Assembly (NCBI RefSeq): GCF_023701525.1 | Contig: NZ_JAMQAW010000036.1 | Span: 225,501 to 289,500, forward strand | Length of the DNA: 64,000 bases | Source of the DNA: Streptomyces albipurpureus | Lineage (GTDB): Bacteria; Actinomycetota; Actinomycetes; Streptomycetales; Streptomycetaceae | Reading direction: 5' to 3' | Shown: positions 17,561 through 26,439 of the stretch, piece by piece | Layout of the letters: every line of letters starts with the position of its first letter | Numbering within the stretch: position 1 is the stretch's first letter | The notes under the pieces: model-generated | What the model saw: the letters and a program-made list of their open reading frames with translations, nothing else | Database searches by the model: none | Told to the model about the DNA's origin: nothing | Made by a program: the position numbers and the translations under genes

Positions 17561-18548
17561 CGCGTGCGGCGGCCTGCTCGACCTCGGCGGGCTCGGGTGC
17601 GGGCTCGGGTGCGGCATGCCCGTCCCGGGCGGGAGCGGAGTCGGGTACGGTCCGTTCGCACTGGGCGGGCTCGGCCGGGTAGAGGGGCAATCTGGTGTCC
17701 CTGGGCTGGTTCGGCCAGGTGTCGCGAATCCAGCCATGCTCCGGATGGTCCTGGATCAGCCACTCTCGGGCACCGGGCCCTGCCATGACATTGAGGTAGT
17801 ACATGGTCCGTCCGGGAGCCGCGATGGACGGGCCGTGCCAACCGTCGGGAATGAGAACGGCGTCCCCGCTGCGGACCTCGGCGATCAACTCCGTACCCCC
17901 TGGACGGGAGGGGGAGACCTGGTGAAAGCCGCTGCCACCCTGATCGATCTCGAAGTAGTAGATCTCTTCCAGCTCGGACTCGGCGCCGGGTCGGTGCTCA
18001 TCGTGCTTGTGCGGCGGATAGGAGGACCAGTTCCCACCGGGGGTGAGGACCTCCACCGCAATCAGTCGATCGCACTCGAAGACCCCGGCGGCGGCGAAGT
18101 TGTTGACCTGGCGGGAACACGTCCCAGAGCCGCGCAGCTCTACCAGTACCTCCGGCGCGGGGACATAGCGAGCGGGGAGTCGTCGCTCGCACTTCGCTCC
18201 TGCCAGGGCGAAGCGGCCTCCCGCACCGGAGGCGATCTGTGCGTGGGCATCACGCGGCACATAGGCGAAGTCCGTCACTCCGCCAAATACCCCTTCCCTT
18301 CCGTGGAGTTCAAAGAACTCCTCTTCTGTGTGTACGGTGCAACCGCCGCTCAGTGGCAGCACGATCCACTCGCTGTCGCCGGTGGTCAAGGTGTGGCACG
18401 CACCGGGCGCCAGTTCCAGTACGCGCAGACTGGAGTACGTCCAGCCCGCGCGCTCGGGGTCGACCCGCAGTGCGTACGGCCCACTGGCGGCGCTACCAGC
18501 CGGGACGTACGGCTCCTGGGTGGTGGTGGGGATGTGATCGGCGCTCAT
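17514..18548 (-). CDS. iolB: 5-deoxy-glucuronate isomerase
   Basis: 344 aa cupin-fold isomerase converting 5-deoxyglucuronate to 2-deoxy-5-keto-gluconate. Recognisable family segments are WIVLPLSGGCTV, FGGVTDFAYVPRDA, the metal-binding NWSSYPPHKHDEH (about residues 171-183) and the Glu in SELEEIYYFEI, plus the second cupin stretch DAVLIPDGWHGPSIAAPG. The ordered part ends near residue 285 (DTWPNQPRDTRLPLY). The last 55 residues are Pro/Ala/Glu-rich and then GGQ/WGG-repetitive, an extension produced partly by the 15 bp repeat array. Its stop codon overlaps the first candidate iolD start (GTGA). Sixteen base pairs separate it from the upstream aldolase. Confidence 0.94.
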   Translation of the reverse strand: MSADHIPTTTQEPYVPAGSAASGPYALRVDPERAGWTYSSLRVLELAPGACHTLTTGDSEWIVLPLSGGCTVHTEEEFFELHGREGVFGGVTDFAYVPRDAHAQIASGAGGRFALAGAKCERRLPARYVPAPEVLVELRGSGTCSRQVNNFAAAGVFECDRLIAVEVLTPGGNWSSYPPHKHDEHRPGAESELEEIYYFEIDQGGSGFHQVSPSRPGGTELIAEVRSGDAVLIPDGWHGPSIAAPGRTMYYLNVMAGPGAREWLIQDHPEHGWIRDTWPNQPRDTRLPLYPAEPAQCERTVPDSAPARDGHAAPEPAPEPAEVEQAAAREGGQEWGGQTWGGQT

Positions 18549-18564
18549 GTCCTCTGCGTACCCC

Positions 18565-19449
18565 CTAGAGAAGCCCTACCGCAGTATCGACCGCGCCGGT
18601 GACATCGCCGTCGGCTGGATAGAGCAGTGAACGCCCCACGACCAACCCCTGAACAGTGGGCAGGCCCAGGGCGCCGCGCCACTTCTCAAAGGCGCCGTCC
18701 TGATCCCTGCCGATGTCACCGCCGAGGATCACCGCCGGCAGGGTGGAGGTCTGCATCACCGCCGCCATATCGTCAGGGTCATCGGTGACCGGCACTTTCA
18801 GCCAGGTGTACGCGGAGGTCCCGGCGAGACCGGAGGCTATGGCGATGGATCGGGTGACCGCCCCAGCGCTCAGATCATTGCGCAGTCGCCCCTCGGTCCG
18901 GTGACAGATGAACGGCTCTACGAAGACCGGCAGCTGACGTTCCGCCATCTCGTCGATGACTCGGGCGGCGGTGTGGAGGGTGTCGAGGGACGCCGGGTCC
19001 TGGTAGTGGATACGGAGCAAGAGCTTGCCCGCGTCGAAACGAAGGCGGGAGAGGTCTTGCGGACGATGGCCGGTAAAGCGGTCGTCCAGTTCAAAGGACG
19101 CGCCGGCGAGTCCACCGCGGTTCATCGAACCCATGACGACCTTGTCGTCGAGCGCCCCGAGCAGCAGTAGATCATCGAGGATGTCGGCGGTGGCGAGGAC
19201 ACCGTCAACGCCGGGCCGGGAGAGGGCGAGGCAGAGGCGCTCCAGGAGGTCGAGGCGATTGGCCATGGCGAGCGGGCGCTCGCCGACGGCGAGCGCCCCA
19301 CGGGCCGGATGATCCGCCGCGATGATCATCAGGCGGCCGCTCTCCCCCATCAGCCGGGGGCGTCTACGGCGGTGGGAGGCGGCCTCGGCGACGGCTTCGG
19401 GGTGCTGGGTACGAATGCCGATCAGCTCGGTGATGTCCACGCGGCTCAT
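18565..19449 (-). CDS. Cgl0159-type (beta/alpha)8 aldolase of inositol catabolism
   Basis: 294 aa TIM-barrel protein of the Cgl0159 group, found in actinobacterial inositol loci. Seen: LMIIAADHPARGALAVG near the N terminus, GVDGVLATADILDDLLLLGAL, the lysine-bearing strand YTWLKVPVTDD (about residues 215-225) and ILGGDIGRDQDG. By position and fold I infer that it performs the class I aldol cleavage of 2-deoxy-5-keto-gluconate-6-phosphate (the IolJ step), giving dihydroxyacetone phosphate and malonate semialdehyde. No classical iolJ is present in the window. It overlaps iolC by 4 bp (ATGA), consistent with coupled expression. Confidence 0.85.
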   Translation of the reverse strand: MSRVDITELIGIRTQHPEAVAEAASHRRRRPRLMGESGRLMIIAADHPARGALAVGERPLAMANRLDLLERLCLALSRPGVDGVLATADILDDLLLLGALDDKVVMGSMNRGGLAGASFELDDRFTGHRPQDLSRLRFDAGKLLLRIHYQDPASLDTLHTAARVIDEMAERQLPVFVEPFICHRTEGRLRNDLSAGAVTRSIAIASGLAGTSAYTWLKVPVTDDPDDMAAVMQTSTLPAVILGGDIGRDQDGAFEKWRGALGLPTVQGLVVGRSLLYPADGDVTGAVDTAVGLL

Positions 19450-20888
19450 GGGCGGCCTCCGGGACCCTCGGGGCGTTCGGTCGACGGCGCCCGGGGGCCA
19501 CCCGGGCAGTCCTGATCACCCGAGCGGTTCTGATCACCTGTGTAGTCCTCATCCCCCGGAGAGTCTTGGGACGGTGGGACAGGGGCCGATGACGCCCTGG
19601 ACGGGCGGTCTCCGGTTGGGGCTTCAGTTCCGGTCGCAGCTGCTGGTGCGACGGGGGTGGCTGACGCGGCGGGTCCAGCCGGTACGGCGGGGGTGGCTGG
19701 AGTGGCTTTGGGCGGCGGGGCTTTGGCCTGCGGGGTGGCGGACGGGCTCAGCTGGGGCGGATCTGCCGGCTGGGCCAGGTGGGCTGTACCGGCTGGATCC
19801 GCTGTATGGGCCGAGTCGGCTGGGTCGACGACTCCGCGGGAGGTTTCGCCCAGCTGGGCGGTGGGCGCGAAGGGGTCTGGCTGGGGTGCGGGGGCTTGGG
19901 GCGGAGGGGTGGGCGAGCGCGGGACCGGGCCGCCGGAGAGGACCTGGTCGACCTCTGCCGGGTAGGGCATCGCGGTGGAGCAGGCGAGACGCGCGGCGAC
20001 GATGGCCCCCGCGGCGTTCGCGTACCGCATCACCCGCTCCAGGTCCCAGCCGGCGAGCAACCCGTGGCAGAGCGCTCCACCGAAGGCATCTCCGGCGCCT
20101 AGCCCATTGACCACGGCGACGGGCACGGGTGGGACGTCCGCACGGGTGCCGTCGCGGTGGAGCGCCAGGACCCCCTTCGGGCCCTGCTTGACCACGGCGA
20201 GCTCCGCGCCCGCTTCGAGCAGCGCCCTGGCAGCGGTGAGCGGATCGCGCTCACCGGTGGCGATCTCGCACTCGTCGAGATTGCCCACGGCGACCGTGGC
20301 GGCGGTGAGGGCCTGGTGGTAGTACGACCGGGCCGCATCGGGATCGCGCCAGAACATGGGCCGCCAGTCGAGGTCGAAGACGGTGATGCCCGCGCGGTCG
20401 CGGTGAGCGAGCGCGGCAAGGGTGGTGGATCGGCTGGGTTCCTCGCTCAGCCCGGTGCCGGTCACCCAGAAGACCCGTGCCGAACGGATCGCCGGTAGAT
20501 CGAGCTCGTGCTGATGTAGTTCCAGGTCGGGGGCCTTGGGTTGCCGGTAGAACCACAGCGGAAAATCGTCCGGTGGGAAGATCTCGCAGAAGGTGACCGG
20601 AGTGGGGAGGCCATGAACCGGGGTCACCCAGCGGTCGTCCACCCCGAAATCGCGGAGCGCGTCGTGGAGATAGTCGCCGAAGGCGTCTGCTCCCGTGCGA
20701 GTGATCACGGCAGAACGTCGTCCGAGCCTGGCGGCGCCCACGGCCACATTGGTGGCCGAGCCGCCGAGGAACTTGCCGAACACATCGACCTTCGCCAACG
20801 GCACCCCGGTCCGCAACGGATAGAGATCCACCCCGATGCGTCCCATGGTGATGACGTCATAGGGCTCCGGCTCAGACCGCTGCGACAT
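19446..20888 (-). CDS. iolC: 5-dehydro-2-deoxygluconokinase with disordered tail
   Basis: 480 aa PfkB-family kinase that phosphorylates 2-deoxy-5-keto-gluconate. The start is the ATG at 20888, six bases after GGAGGG; an ATG at 20894 is too close to it. PfkB features are MGRIGVDLYPLRTGVPL, FGKFLGGSATNVAVGAARLG (about residues 37-56), ELAVVKQGPKGVLAL and the catalytic NGLGAGDAFGGAL (about residues 265-277). The kinase fold ends near residue 320, the usual family length. About 160 further residues are Pro/Ala/Thr/Gln-rich, with short GDQ repeats. That tail overlaps the next gene by only 4 bp and keeps the frame open, so it appears genuine but is unusual. Confidence 0.92.
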   Translation of the reverse strand: MSQRSEPEPYDVITMGRIGVDLYPLRTGVPLAKVDVFGKFLGGSATNVAVGAARLGRRSAVITRTGADAFGDYLHDALRDFGVDDRWVTPVHGLPTPVTFCEIFPPDDFPLWFYRQPKAPDLELHQHELDLPAIRSARVFWVTGTGLSEEPSRSTTLAALAHRDRAGITVFDLDWRPMFWRDPDAARSYYHQALTAATVAVGNLDECEIATGERDPLTAARALLEAGAELAVVKQGPKGVLALHRDGTRADVPPVPVAVVNGLGAGDAFGGALCHGLLAGWDLERVMRYANAAGAIVAARLACSTAMPYPAEVDQVLSGGPVPRSPTPPPQAPAPQPDPFAPTAQLGETSRGVVDPADSAHTADPAGTAHLAQPADPPQLSPSATPQAKAPPPKATPATPAVPAGPAASATPVAPAAATGTEAPTGDRPSRASSAPVPPSQDSPGDEDYTGDQNRSGDQDCPGGPRAPSTERPEGPGGRP

Positions 20889-20924
20889 GCGCATCCCTCC
20901 GCTTCGCTGCTCGGGCATCTCCAG

Positions 20925-20953
20925 GTCTAACGCCGTCCGCCGAACGCTGTCAA
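20925..20953 (-). promoter_or_regulatory. Candidate iol operon promoter
   Basis: On the minus strand, TTGACA (20953-20948) is followed after 17 bp by TTAGAC (20930-20925), about 40 bp before the iolC start. The -10 match is weak. Confidence 0.5.
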
Positions 20954-21010
20954 CATTTTGTCCTGACATTCGGACGTAGCCTTGACACCGTTTTGCGGGG
21001 GCCGTAAAGC
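20948..21010. promoter_or_regulatory. Divergent iolC/iolE control region with TGACA repeats
   Basis: For the plus strand, TTGACA (20982-20987) and TAAAGC (21005-21010) have ideal 17 bp spacing, placing transcription start at about 21017-21019, on the ATG of the iolE-like gene. TGTCA (20948-20952) and TGACA (20964-20968, 20983-20987) form inverted and direct repeats between the two -35 boxes, which suggests a repressor site. Confidence 0.6.
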
Positions 21011-21018
21011 TCGGCCGC

Positions 21019-21930
21019 ATGAGCTCCCCCGCCCCCGCCCTCAACCGCATCCGGGTCGGCTCGGCCCCAGACTCCTGGGGCGTGTGGTTCCCCGACGACC
21101 CCCTTCAGGTGCCCTGGCCCCGCTTCCTCGATGAGGTCACCCAAGCCGGCTACCAGTGGATTGAACTCGGCCCCTATGGCTATCTCCCCACCGATCCCGT
21201 GGTCCTGGGCGAGGAGACCGGTCGCCGCGGGCTAAAGGTGTCCGCCGGGACCGTCTTCACGGGACTGCATCACGGCCCGGTTGTCTGGGAGAAGACCTGG
21301 GCGCAGGTGTCGAACGTCGCTGCACTCACTCAGGCGACGGGCGCTGAGCATCTGGTCGTCATCCCCTCTTTCTGGCGCGACGACAAGACGGGCCAACTGG
21401 TGGAGGACAGCACGCTGACCGCTCGTCAATGGCGAGATCTAGCCGCCCAGACCGAGCGGCTCGGCCGCGAGGTGCGCGAGCGCTACGGGCTGAGGGTCGT
21501 GGTCCACCCCCATGCGGACACCCATATCGACAGTGAAGCCAATGTCAGCCGCTTCCTTGACGCCACCGACTCGGATCTGGTCTCGCTCTGCCTGGACACC
21601 GGGCACTACGCGTACTGCGGCGGCGACAGCGTCAAGCTGATCGAGACCTACGGGGAACGGATCGGCTATCTCCATCTCAAGCAGGTGGACCCCGAGATCC
21701 TCGCGGGTGTCATCGCCGATCGGGTGGCTTTCGGGCCCGCGGTCGCCCGAGGGGTGATGTGTGAGCCCCCCTCCGGGGTCCCCGCGCTGGAGCCCGTGCT
21801 GACGGCAGCTCAGGCCCTGGGGGTGGATCTTTTCGCCATCGTCGAGCAGGACATGTACCCCTGTGCGGCGGACAAACCGCTCCCCATCGCTCAGCGGACT
21901 CGCCAATTCCTTCGCACTTGCGGCGCCTGA
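21019..21930 (+). CDS. iolE: IolE-like inosose dehydratase (TIM barrel)
   Basis: 303 aa xylose-isomerase-like TIM-barrel protein. The opening IRVGSAPDSWGVWFPDD is the signature of inosose dehydratase IolE and its relatives. Later elements are HPHADTHIDSEANVSRFL (metal-binding His/Asp), LCLDTGHYAYCGGDSVKLIETYGERIGYLHLKQVD in separate strands, and the final acidic FAIVEQDMY. IolE removes water from scyllo-inosose to give the dione used by IolD. It diverges from iolC, and the region between looks like a shared control region. There is no Shine-Dalgarno sequence, and the promoter predicts a leaderless mRNA. A hydroxypyruvate-isomerase-like role is a weaker alternative. Confidence 0.87.
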   Translation: MSSPAPALNRIRVGSAPDSWGVWFPDDPLQVPWPRFLDEVTQAGYQWIELGPYGYLPTDPVVLGEETGRRGLKVSAGTVFTGLHHGPVVWEKTWAQVSNVAALTQATGAEHLVVIPSFWRDDKTGQLVEDSTLTARQWRDLAAQTERLGREVRERYGLRVVVHPHADTHIDSEANVSRFLDATDSDLVSLCLDTGHYAYCGGDSVKLIETYGERIGYLHLKQVDPEILAGVIADRVAFGPAVARGVMCEPPSGVPALEPVLTAAQALGVDLFAIVEQDMYPCAADKPLPIAQRTRQFLRTCGA

Positions 21931-22138
21931 GGCTCACTCATCACATCTGTCACCGTTGTCGCCCTCTGATCACACATATCTCCATTACGCGGGTTTTCCG
22001 TCACGGGCAGTCGACAGACCTGCCTTACCTGCACTGTTCGCCGCTCAACAGGCGCACGCTCATGATCGCCAGCGAACGCGCGATGGCTCCCCCGACGGCC
22101 CCCCGGCCGCCGTTGTCGCGCACGCAGGGAGGTGCCAC

Positions 22139-22336
22139 ATGACGGACAAAAGGCTCTGGTCCTACAAGGAGATCGCTGCTCACATCCGGGTACAGCCCGA
22201 CACGGTCCGCTCCTATCGGAAGCACGGGCTGCTACCACCACCTGATCTAGTGGAGGCCGGAAAGCCCTACTGGTACGCCGAGACCATTCGCGTATGGGTG
22301 GCGAACCGTCCCGGGAACCGGGGACGCCCTAACTGA
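22139..22336 (+). CDS. Small helix-turn-helix protein
   Basis: 65 aa protein, essentially one MerR/excisionase-type winged helix: WSYKEIAAHIRVQPDTVRSYRKHGLLPPPD then KPYWYAETIRVWV. The ATG follows GGGAGG at six bases. Such solitary HTH proteins are common in Streptomyces; the target is unknown. It is followed at 15 bp by a strong hairpin terminator, so it is a single-gene unit, about 200 bp after the iolE-like gene. The region between (21931-22138) contains no further gene. Confidence 0.8.
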   Translation: MTDKRLWSYKEIAAHIRVQPDTVRSYRKHGLLPPPDLVEAGKPYWYAETIRVWVANRPGNRGRPN

Positions 22337-22350
22337 ACCTCCTCAACGGC

Positions 22351-22390
22351 AGTCCCGCACCCCGACCGGGGGTGCGGGACTCCGCCTTTT
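22351..22390 (+). terminator. Intrinsic terminator after the HTH gene
   Basis: Perfect 13 bp stem (22351-22363 with 22369-22381), 5 nt loop, followed by CCGCCTTTT. A textbook intrinsic terminator for plus-strand transcription. Confidence 0.92.
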
Positions 22391-22662
22391 CTGACTTCCA
22401 GCCCCCTGCCCGCCCCTGCCCCTACCTGCCCCCCCCGCCTGCCCTTCCCTTCACTTCCCTGGCTTCCCACTCCCACCCGCTGTTCTCTGGCTTCCAGCCG
22501 CACGAGCCCTACTCCCCTTGCTCGGTTGGTCACCCGCGCCCAGCCCGTCCGGCTGGCCTGGCTCATCCGGCTGGCTTGGCTGGTGTGGCAGGTGCCGCCC
22601 GTCCAGCTCGTTCAGCTCGTGCGGCGGATGCCAGGGCGGCTACTTCGGGTTCGGGCTGGCCG

Positions 22663-25344
22663 TCAAACCCCGGCCCGGTCCCACGAGGCAGAGCCCGGCC
22701 TGCGCCCCGCCCCTGGTCCAGAGCCACCGCCCGCCCCACCATCGGGGCCACCATCAGAGCCGCGATCCGGGCCGCTGCCGGGGCCGTGGTCTGGACCGTG
22801 ACCCGGGCCGCGATCCGGACCAGGGCCTGATCCTTCGTTCGGCCCATCCCCGCGCCCTGAGCCGCCGCCCCGCGCAGAGACGGGGCTCGTTGTCTCGCCT
22901 TCGCTCAGGCCGAACCGCTGATGGAACCTTCGGAGCGGACCGGGGGCCCACCAACTCCGCGCCCCCATGAGCTTCATCACCGATGGCACCAACAGACTGC
23001 GCACCACCATGGCGTCCATCAGCACAGCCAGTGCGATCCCCAGACCGAGCATCTTGGTATTGGTGACCCGCGAGGTGCCGATGGCGACCATCACCACCGC
23101 GAGGATCACGGCCGCCGCGGTGATGAGCCCACCGGTGCGCTGAAGCCCGAAGCGGACCGCATGCTCATGATCATGCGTACGGTCGTACTCTTCCTTGATA
23201 CGGGAGAGCAGGAAGACTCCGTAGTCCATGGAGAGCCCGAAGGCGATGCAGAACATCAGCACCGGCAGATTGGTCTCGATGTCTCCGGTGGGGGTGAACC
23301 CCAAGAGCTCCGAGAGATTGCCGTCTTGGAAGACCCAGACGACCGCGCCGAACATGGCCGTCAGACTCAGCGCATTGAGCACCACTGCCTGAAGGGGGAT
23401 CAACAGACTCCCGGTGAGCAGGAAGACCAGCAGCAAGGTGGCCACGGCGATGATCCCGAGCGCCAGCAGTAGCTTGTCCGCGATCGCGGATTTGGAATCC
23501 TCCAGCACCGCTGCCCGCCCCGTCACCGAGGTCTCAAACGGGGCCGGTATCTCGCGCAGATCATGAACCAGACGCTGGGCGCCCTCGCCGACCGCTTCGC
23601 CCCCCGGCTGCACCGTGAAGTAGGCGGCGCTGCCCGAAACAACGGGACCATCGACCCTGAGCACTCCGGGAAGGGCGGCGATGCGATTGCGGTATTCCGC
23701 ATAGTCAGTCGGAGCCGTGGCTGACGCGCCCTTGTCTCCCCGTCCGGCTCCGGTCTCCTCCGCGAATATCTCGATGGCCCCGTCGGGGCTCCCGGGGAAC
23801 CCATCCCGTATCTCCTGCTGGACGACATGGGATTCGGCGGACGCCGGCAACTGGCGGTCATCCGGCGTACCGAACTTGACGTCCAAGAAGGGCAGCCCGA
23901 GCAGCAACAGCGCTGCGATGGTCGTAAAGGCGAAGAGCGGGGCCCTGCGCATCACCAGATCGGCGAGCCGAGCCCAGCCTCCGTGCTCCTCACCCGGTAC
24001 GGGCCCGCTCCCCCCGGAGTCCGAGCCCCCCGAGCCCGCGCTTCGTGCTCCCCGTTCCGCATCGGCGGCAACCGCTCCTGACCTGGCCTGGGCCGGCGCC
24101 CCCTTCAACGCTCCGACCAATCCCGCCCCGGGTCCATGAGTCGGTTCTGCCGCCGGCGCCCGCTCCGAGGCCGGGCCCTGATCCGTATCCGTCCCGCCGT
24201 CCATCGTTCGATCGCGCCCCACGGTCGCCGCCGCCCGCCCCCCGGGCACACGACCGTCCTGCCCGCGCCTTCGCCGGAAGGCCCGGCGTAGATCGAGCGC
24301 ATTGATCCGATGGCCGAGAAGCATCAGCGCGGCGGGCAGCAGAACCAGCGCCGCAGCAGCAGCCAGAAGGACGACGGCGACCCCTGCATAGGCGAATGAG
24401 CGCAGGAAGTACTGAGGAAAGACGAGCATGGCGGCGAGTGACACCGCGACTGTCAGTGCCGAGAACAGAACGGTGCGACCCGCGGTGCGCAGGGTCGTGC
24501 CGACCGCGTCCCGAACCTCCGCGCCGGCGGCGAGTTCCTCCCGGAAGCGGCGCACGATGAAGAGGGCGTAGTCGATGGCCAGTCCAAGCCCGAGCGCGGT
24601 GGTGAGGTTCATCGCGAAGACGGAGACATCCGTGAACTCCGTAAGACCGCGCAGCACCGCGTTGGTCCCCAGGATCGCGACAATGCCGATGAGCAGCGGC
24701 AGCACCGCCGCGACCGCACTGCCAAAGACCATGATCAACAAGATCAGGGTCACCGGCAACGCGATCGCCTCGGCCAGGAGGAGGTCCTCCTGGATGATCG
24801 TCGTCATCTCGTGCTCAACGGCGACCGGGCCTCCGAGGGAGACCTCCACCGGGCCGTGTGTCCCTCGGTACTCCGGGGCGATGCGCTGAAGAACCTCAGA
24901 CTTCGTCTTCTCATCGCCCAGGACCCTGGCCGCGATGAGCGCCTGCCCTCCGTCCTTGGCCCGCAGGGCGGGCGACGAGGTCCCCCAGTACGACCCGACT
25001 CCTGTCACGCCCTCCTCCGCGGCCAGACGCTCCGCCAGTCGGCGGCCCTCGGCCGCGACCCGCGGGCTGTCCACATCAGCCCGCCCGCTGTCCACGAGCA
25101 GCAGCAGATTCGGCTGCGACCCAGGGAACTCCCGCTCCAGCGCCTTGGTCGCGTACGTCGATTCAGCGGCCGGGTCCGTCCAGCCCCCGCTACCCATGCG
25201 GTCCGCGACTCCGCTACCCGCGAACACCGCAAGCACGGTGAGGACCAGCGCGGCGAGCAGCGAGAGCGTGGGCCTCGCGGTGACGAATCGGGTCCACCCT
25301 CCGATCCGTCCCTGGGCTGGGGGCGGATCGTTGAAATCGGACAT
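22663..25344 (-). CDS. MMPL/RND family transporter
   Basis: 893 aa integral membrane exporter of the MMPL type. The start is the ATG before SDFNDPPPAQG, preceded by GAAGGGG. The first helix is PTLSLLAALVLTVLAVFAG. A large extracytoplasmic domain and a block of five helices follow (VTLILLIMVFGSAVAAVLPLL, FAMNLTTALGLGLAIDYALF with the conserved GxxxDY). This is duplicated after about residue 560 (MFCIAFGLSMDYGVFLLSRI). A loop of about 100 residues around residues 390-490 is low-complexity Gly/Ala/Ser, and the C terminus ends in an acidic Gly/Pro repeat (GPGPDRGPGHGPDHGPGSG). MMPL proteins move lipids or hydrophobic compounds by proton motive force. Control by the divergent TetR protein is likely. 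Confidence 0.92.
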   Translation of the reverse strand: MSDFNDPPPAQGRIGGWTRFVTARPTLSLLAALVLTVLAVFAGSGVADRMGSGGWTDPAAESTYATKALEREFPGSQPNLLLLVDSGRADVDSPRVAAEGRRLAERLAAEEGVTGVGSYWGTSSPALRAKDGGQALIAARVLGDEKTKSEVLQRIAPEYRGTHGPVEVSLGGPVAVEHEMTTIIQEDLLLAEAIALPVTLILLIMVFGSAVAAVLPLLIGIVAILGTNAVLRGLTEFTDVSVFAMNLTTALGLGLAIDYALFIVRRFREELAAGAEVRDAVGTTLRTAGRTVLFSALTVAVSLAAMLVFPQYFLRSFAYAGVAVVLLAAAAALVLLPAALMLLGHRINALDLRRAFRRRRGQDGRVPGGRAAATVGRDRTMDGGTDTDQGPASERAPAAEPTHGPGAGLVGALKGAPAQARSGAVAADAERGARSAGSGGSDSGGSGPVPGEEHGGWARLADLVMRRAPLFAFTTIAALLLLGLPFLDVKFGTPDDRQLPASAESHVVQQEIRDGFPGSPDGAIEIFAEETGAGRGDKGASATAPTDYAEYRNRIAALPGVLRVDGPVVSGSAAYFTVQPGGEAVGEGAQRLVHDLREIPAPFETSVTGRAAVLEDSKSAIADKLLLALGIIAVATLLLVFLLTGSLLIPLQAVVLNALSLTAMFGAVVWVFQDGNLSELLGFTPTGDIETNLPVLMFCIAFGLSMDYGVFLLSRIKEEYDRTHDHEHAVRFGLQRTGGLITAAAVILAVVMVAIGTSRVTNTKMLGLGIALAVLMDAMVVRSLLVPSVMKLMGARSWWAPGPLRRFHQRFGLSEGETTSPVSARGGGSGRGDGPNEGSGPGPDRGPGHGPDHGPGSGPDRGSDGGPDGGAGGGSGPGAGRRPGSASWDRAGV

Positions 25345-25427
25345 GGTGGGTGTCCCCTTCACCGTGGCCCATGCGCAAGCAGCATCCGAGCAGGCAGCAT
25401 GGGGTGACCATTGCCATAGACTTGGCA

Positions 25428-25478
25428 AATACGAGCAATCACTCGCATTGATAAAGAATGCGAGCGACCACTCGCGTT
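25428..25478. promoter_or_regulatory. Twin TetR-type operators between MMPL and tetR genes
   Basis: Two 22 bp imperfect palindromes, 25428-25449 and 25457-25478, share the pattern AATRCGAG-N6-CTCGCRTT, each with a single arm mismatch. The centres are 29 bp apart. The second ends 10 bp before the GTG at 25489. This is the expected site for repression of both divergent genes. Confidence 0.82.
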
Positions 25479-25488
25479 TGTCAACCGT

Positions 25489-26376
25489 GTGAGGAAGCCA
25501 GGGATACCAGTGCCGGAGACGACAAAACCGGAGCCTCCCGCTCCGGAAATCGCACCCGATCCGGAGCCCAGAGCCGCCCCGGCTCCAGAGCCCCCTTCCG
25601 GGGCCGCCCCGACATCGGCGACCGAGCCCACCCCGGCCCCAGCGTCCAGCCCGGAGCCCGCTTCCCGCCCGGAGCCCGCTTCCCGCTCCAGCAGCGCAGC
25701 GACCACCGCGACCGCAGCCGATGCCGGGACGGAAGCCCCGAGCGTCAAACCGCGCCGCCGCCAAGCGCGCGGCGAGCGCCGGATAGCCCAACTCCTCGAC
25801 GCCGCCGCAACCGTTTTCACCTCGTCCGGCTACTCCGCGGCCACCACCAACGCCATCGCCCGCGAAGCCGGGGTCTCCCCCGGCACGCTCTACCAGTTCT
25901 TCCCGAACAAAGAGGCCATCGCCATCGAGCTCGGCGGGCGATTGCTGGAACGCTGGCGCGAGTCCCACGGCACGGCGCTTGTCGCCGCCGGCCAGCCGCT
26001 CCCCCTCGACGCGCTACTGGACGAGGTACTCGACCCGCTCTTCGCCTTCAACTACGACAACCCGGCCTTCGCGGTCCTCATCCACGGCCCCGACTCGCCC
26101 GGCCAGATCGCCCAGGAGTTCAACGCGATCCATCTGAGCCTGCTCACCCGGATCGAGGAGGTGCTCACGGCCTACCTCCCCGACACACCGCCAACAGAAC
26201 TGGCGCGCATCGCCAACACGGCCTTCACCATCTTCAAGGCGGGCCTCGACCTGGTCCTCACCCATGAGGGCGAGGAGCGACACGCGTACATGCTGGAGAT
26301 CAAGAGGGTCCTGTTCCGCTATCTCGACCCGCTCTTCCCGGACACCGATGACTGCGTCCACCGAACGCAGCCCTGA
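25489..26376 (+). CDS. TetR-family regulator with Pro-rich N-terminal extension
   Basis: 295 aa if started at GTG 25489; GTG 25510 (288 aa) has AGGGA close upstream and is equally possible. The TetR DNA-binding domain starts only at about residue 88 (RRRQARGERRIAQLLDAAATVF, then TTNAIAREAGVSPGTLYQFFPNKEAIA). The preceding 85 residues are Pro/Ala/Glu/Ser-rich and look disordered, which is unusual for the family. The C-terminal ligand domain is normal (ELARIANTAFTIFKAGLDLVL). It is divergent from the MMPL exporter, with two operators between, suggesting that a substrate or stress molecule releases repression. Confidence 0.9.
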   Translation: MRKPGIPVPETTKPEPPAPEIAPDPEPRAAPAPEPPSGAAPTSATEPTPAPASSPEPASRPEPASRSSSAATTATAADAGTEAPSVKPRRRQARGERRIAQLLDAAATVFTSSGYSAATTNAIAREAGVSPGTLYQFFPNKEAIAIELGGRLLERWRESHGTALVAAGQPLPLDALLDEVLDPLFAFNYDNPAFAVLIHGPDSPGQIAQEFNAIHLSLLTRIEEVLTAYLPDTPPTELARIANTAFTIFKAGLDLVLTHEGEERHAYMLEIKRVLFRYLDPLFPDTDDCVHRTQP

Positions 26377-26439
26377 CGGGCGCGCGTTGAGGCATGGGCG
26401 GAACACAGGGGAGGGTGCTTGAATCCTTACGCGATTTTG

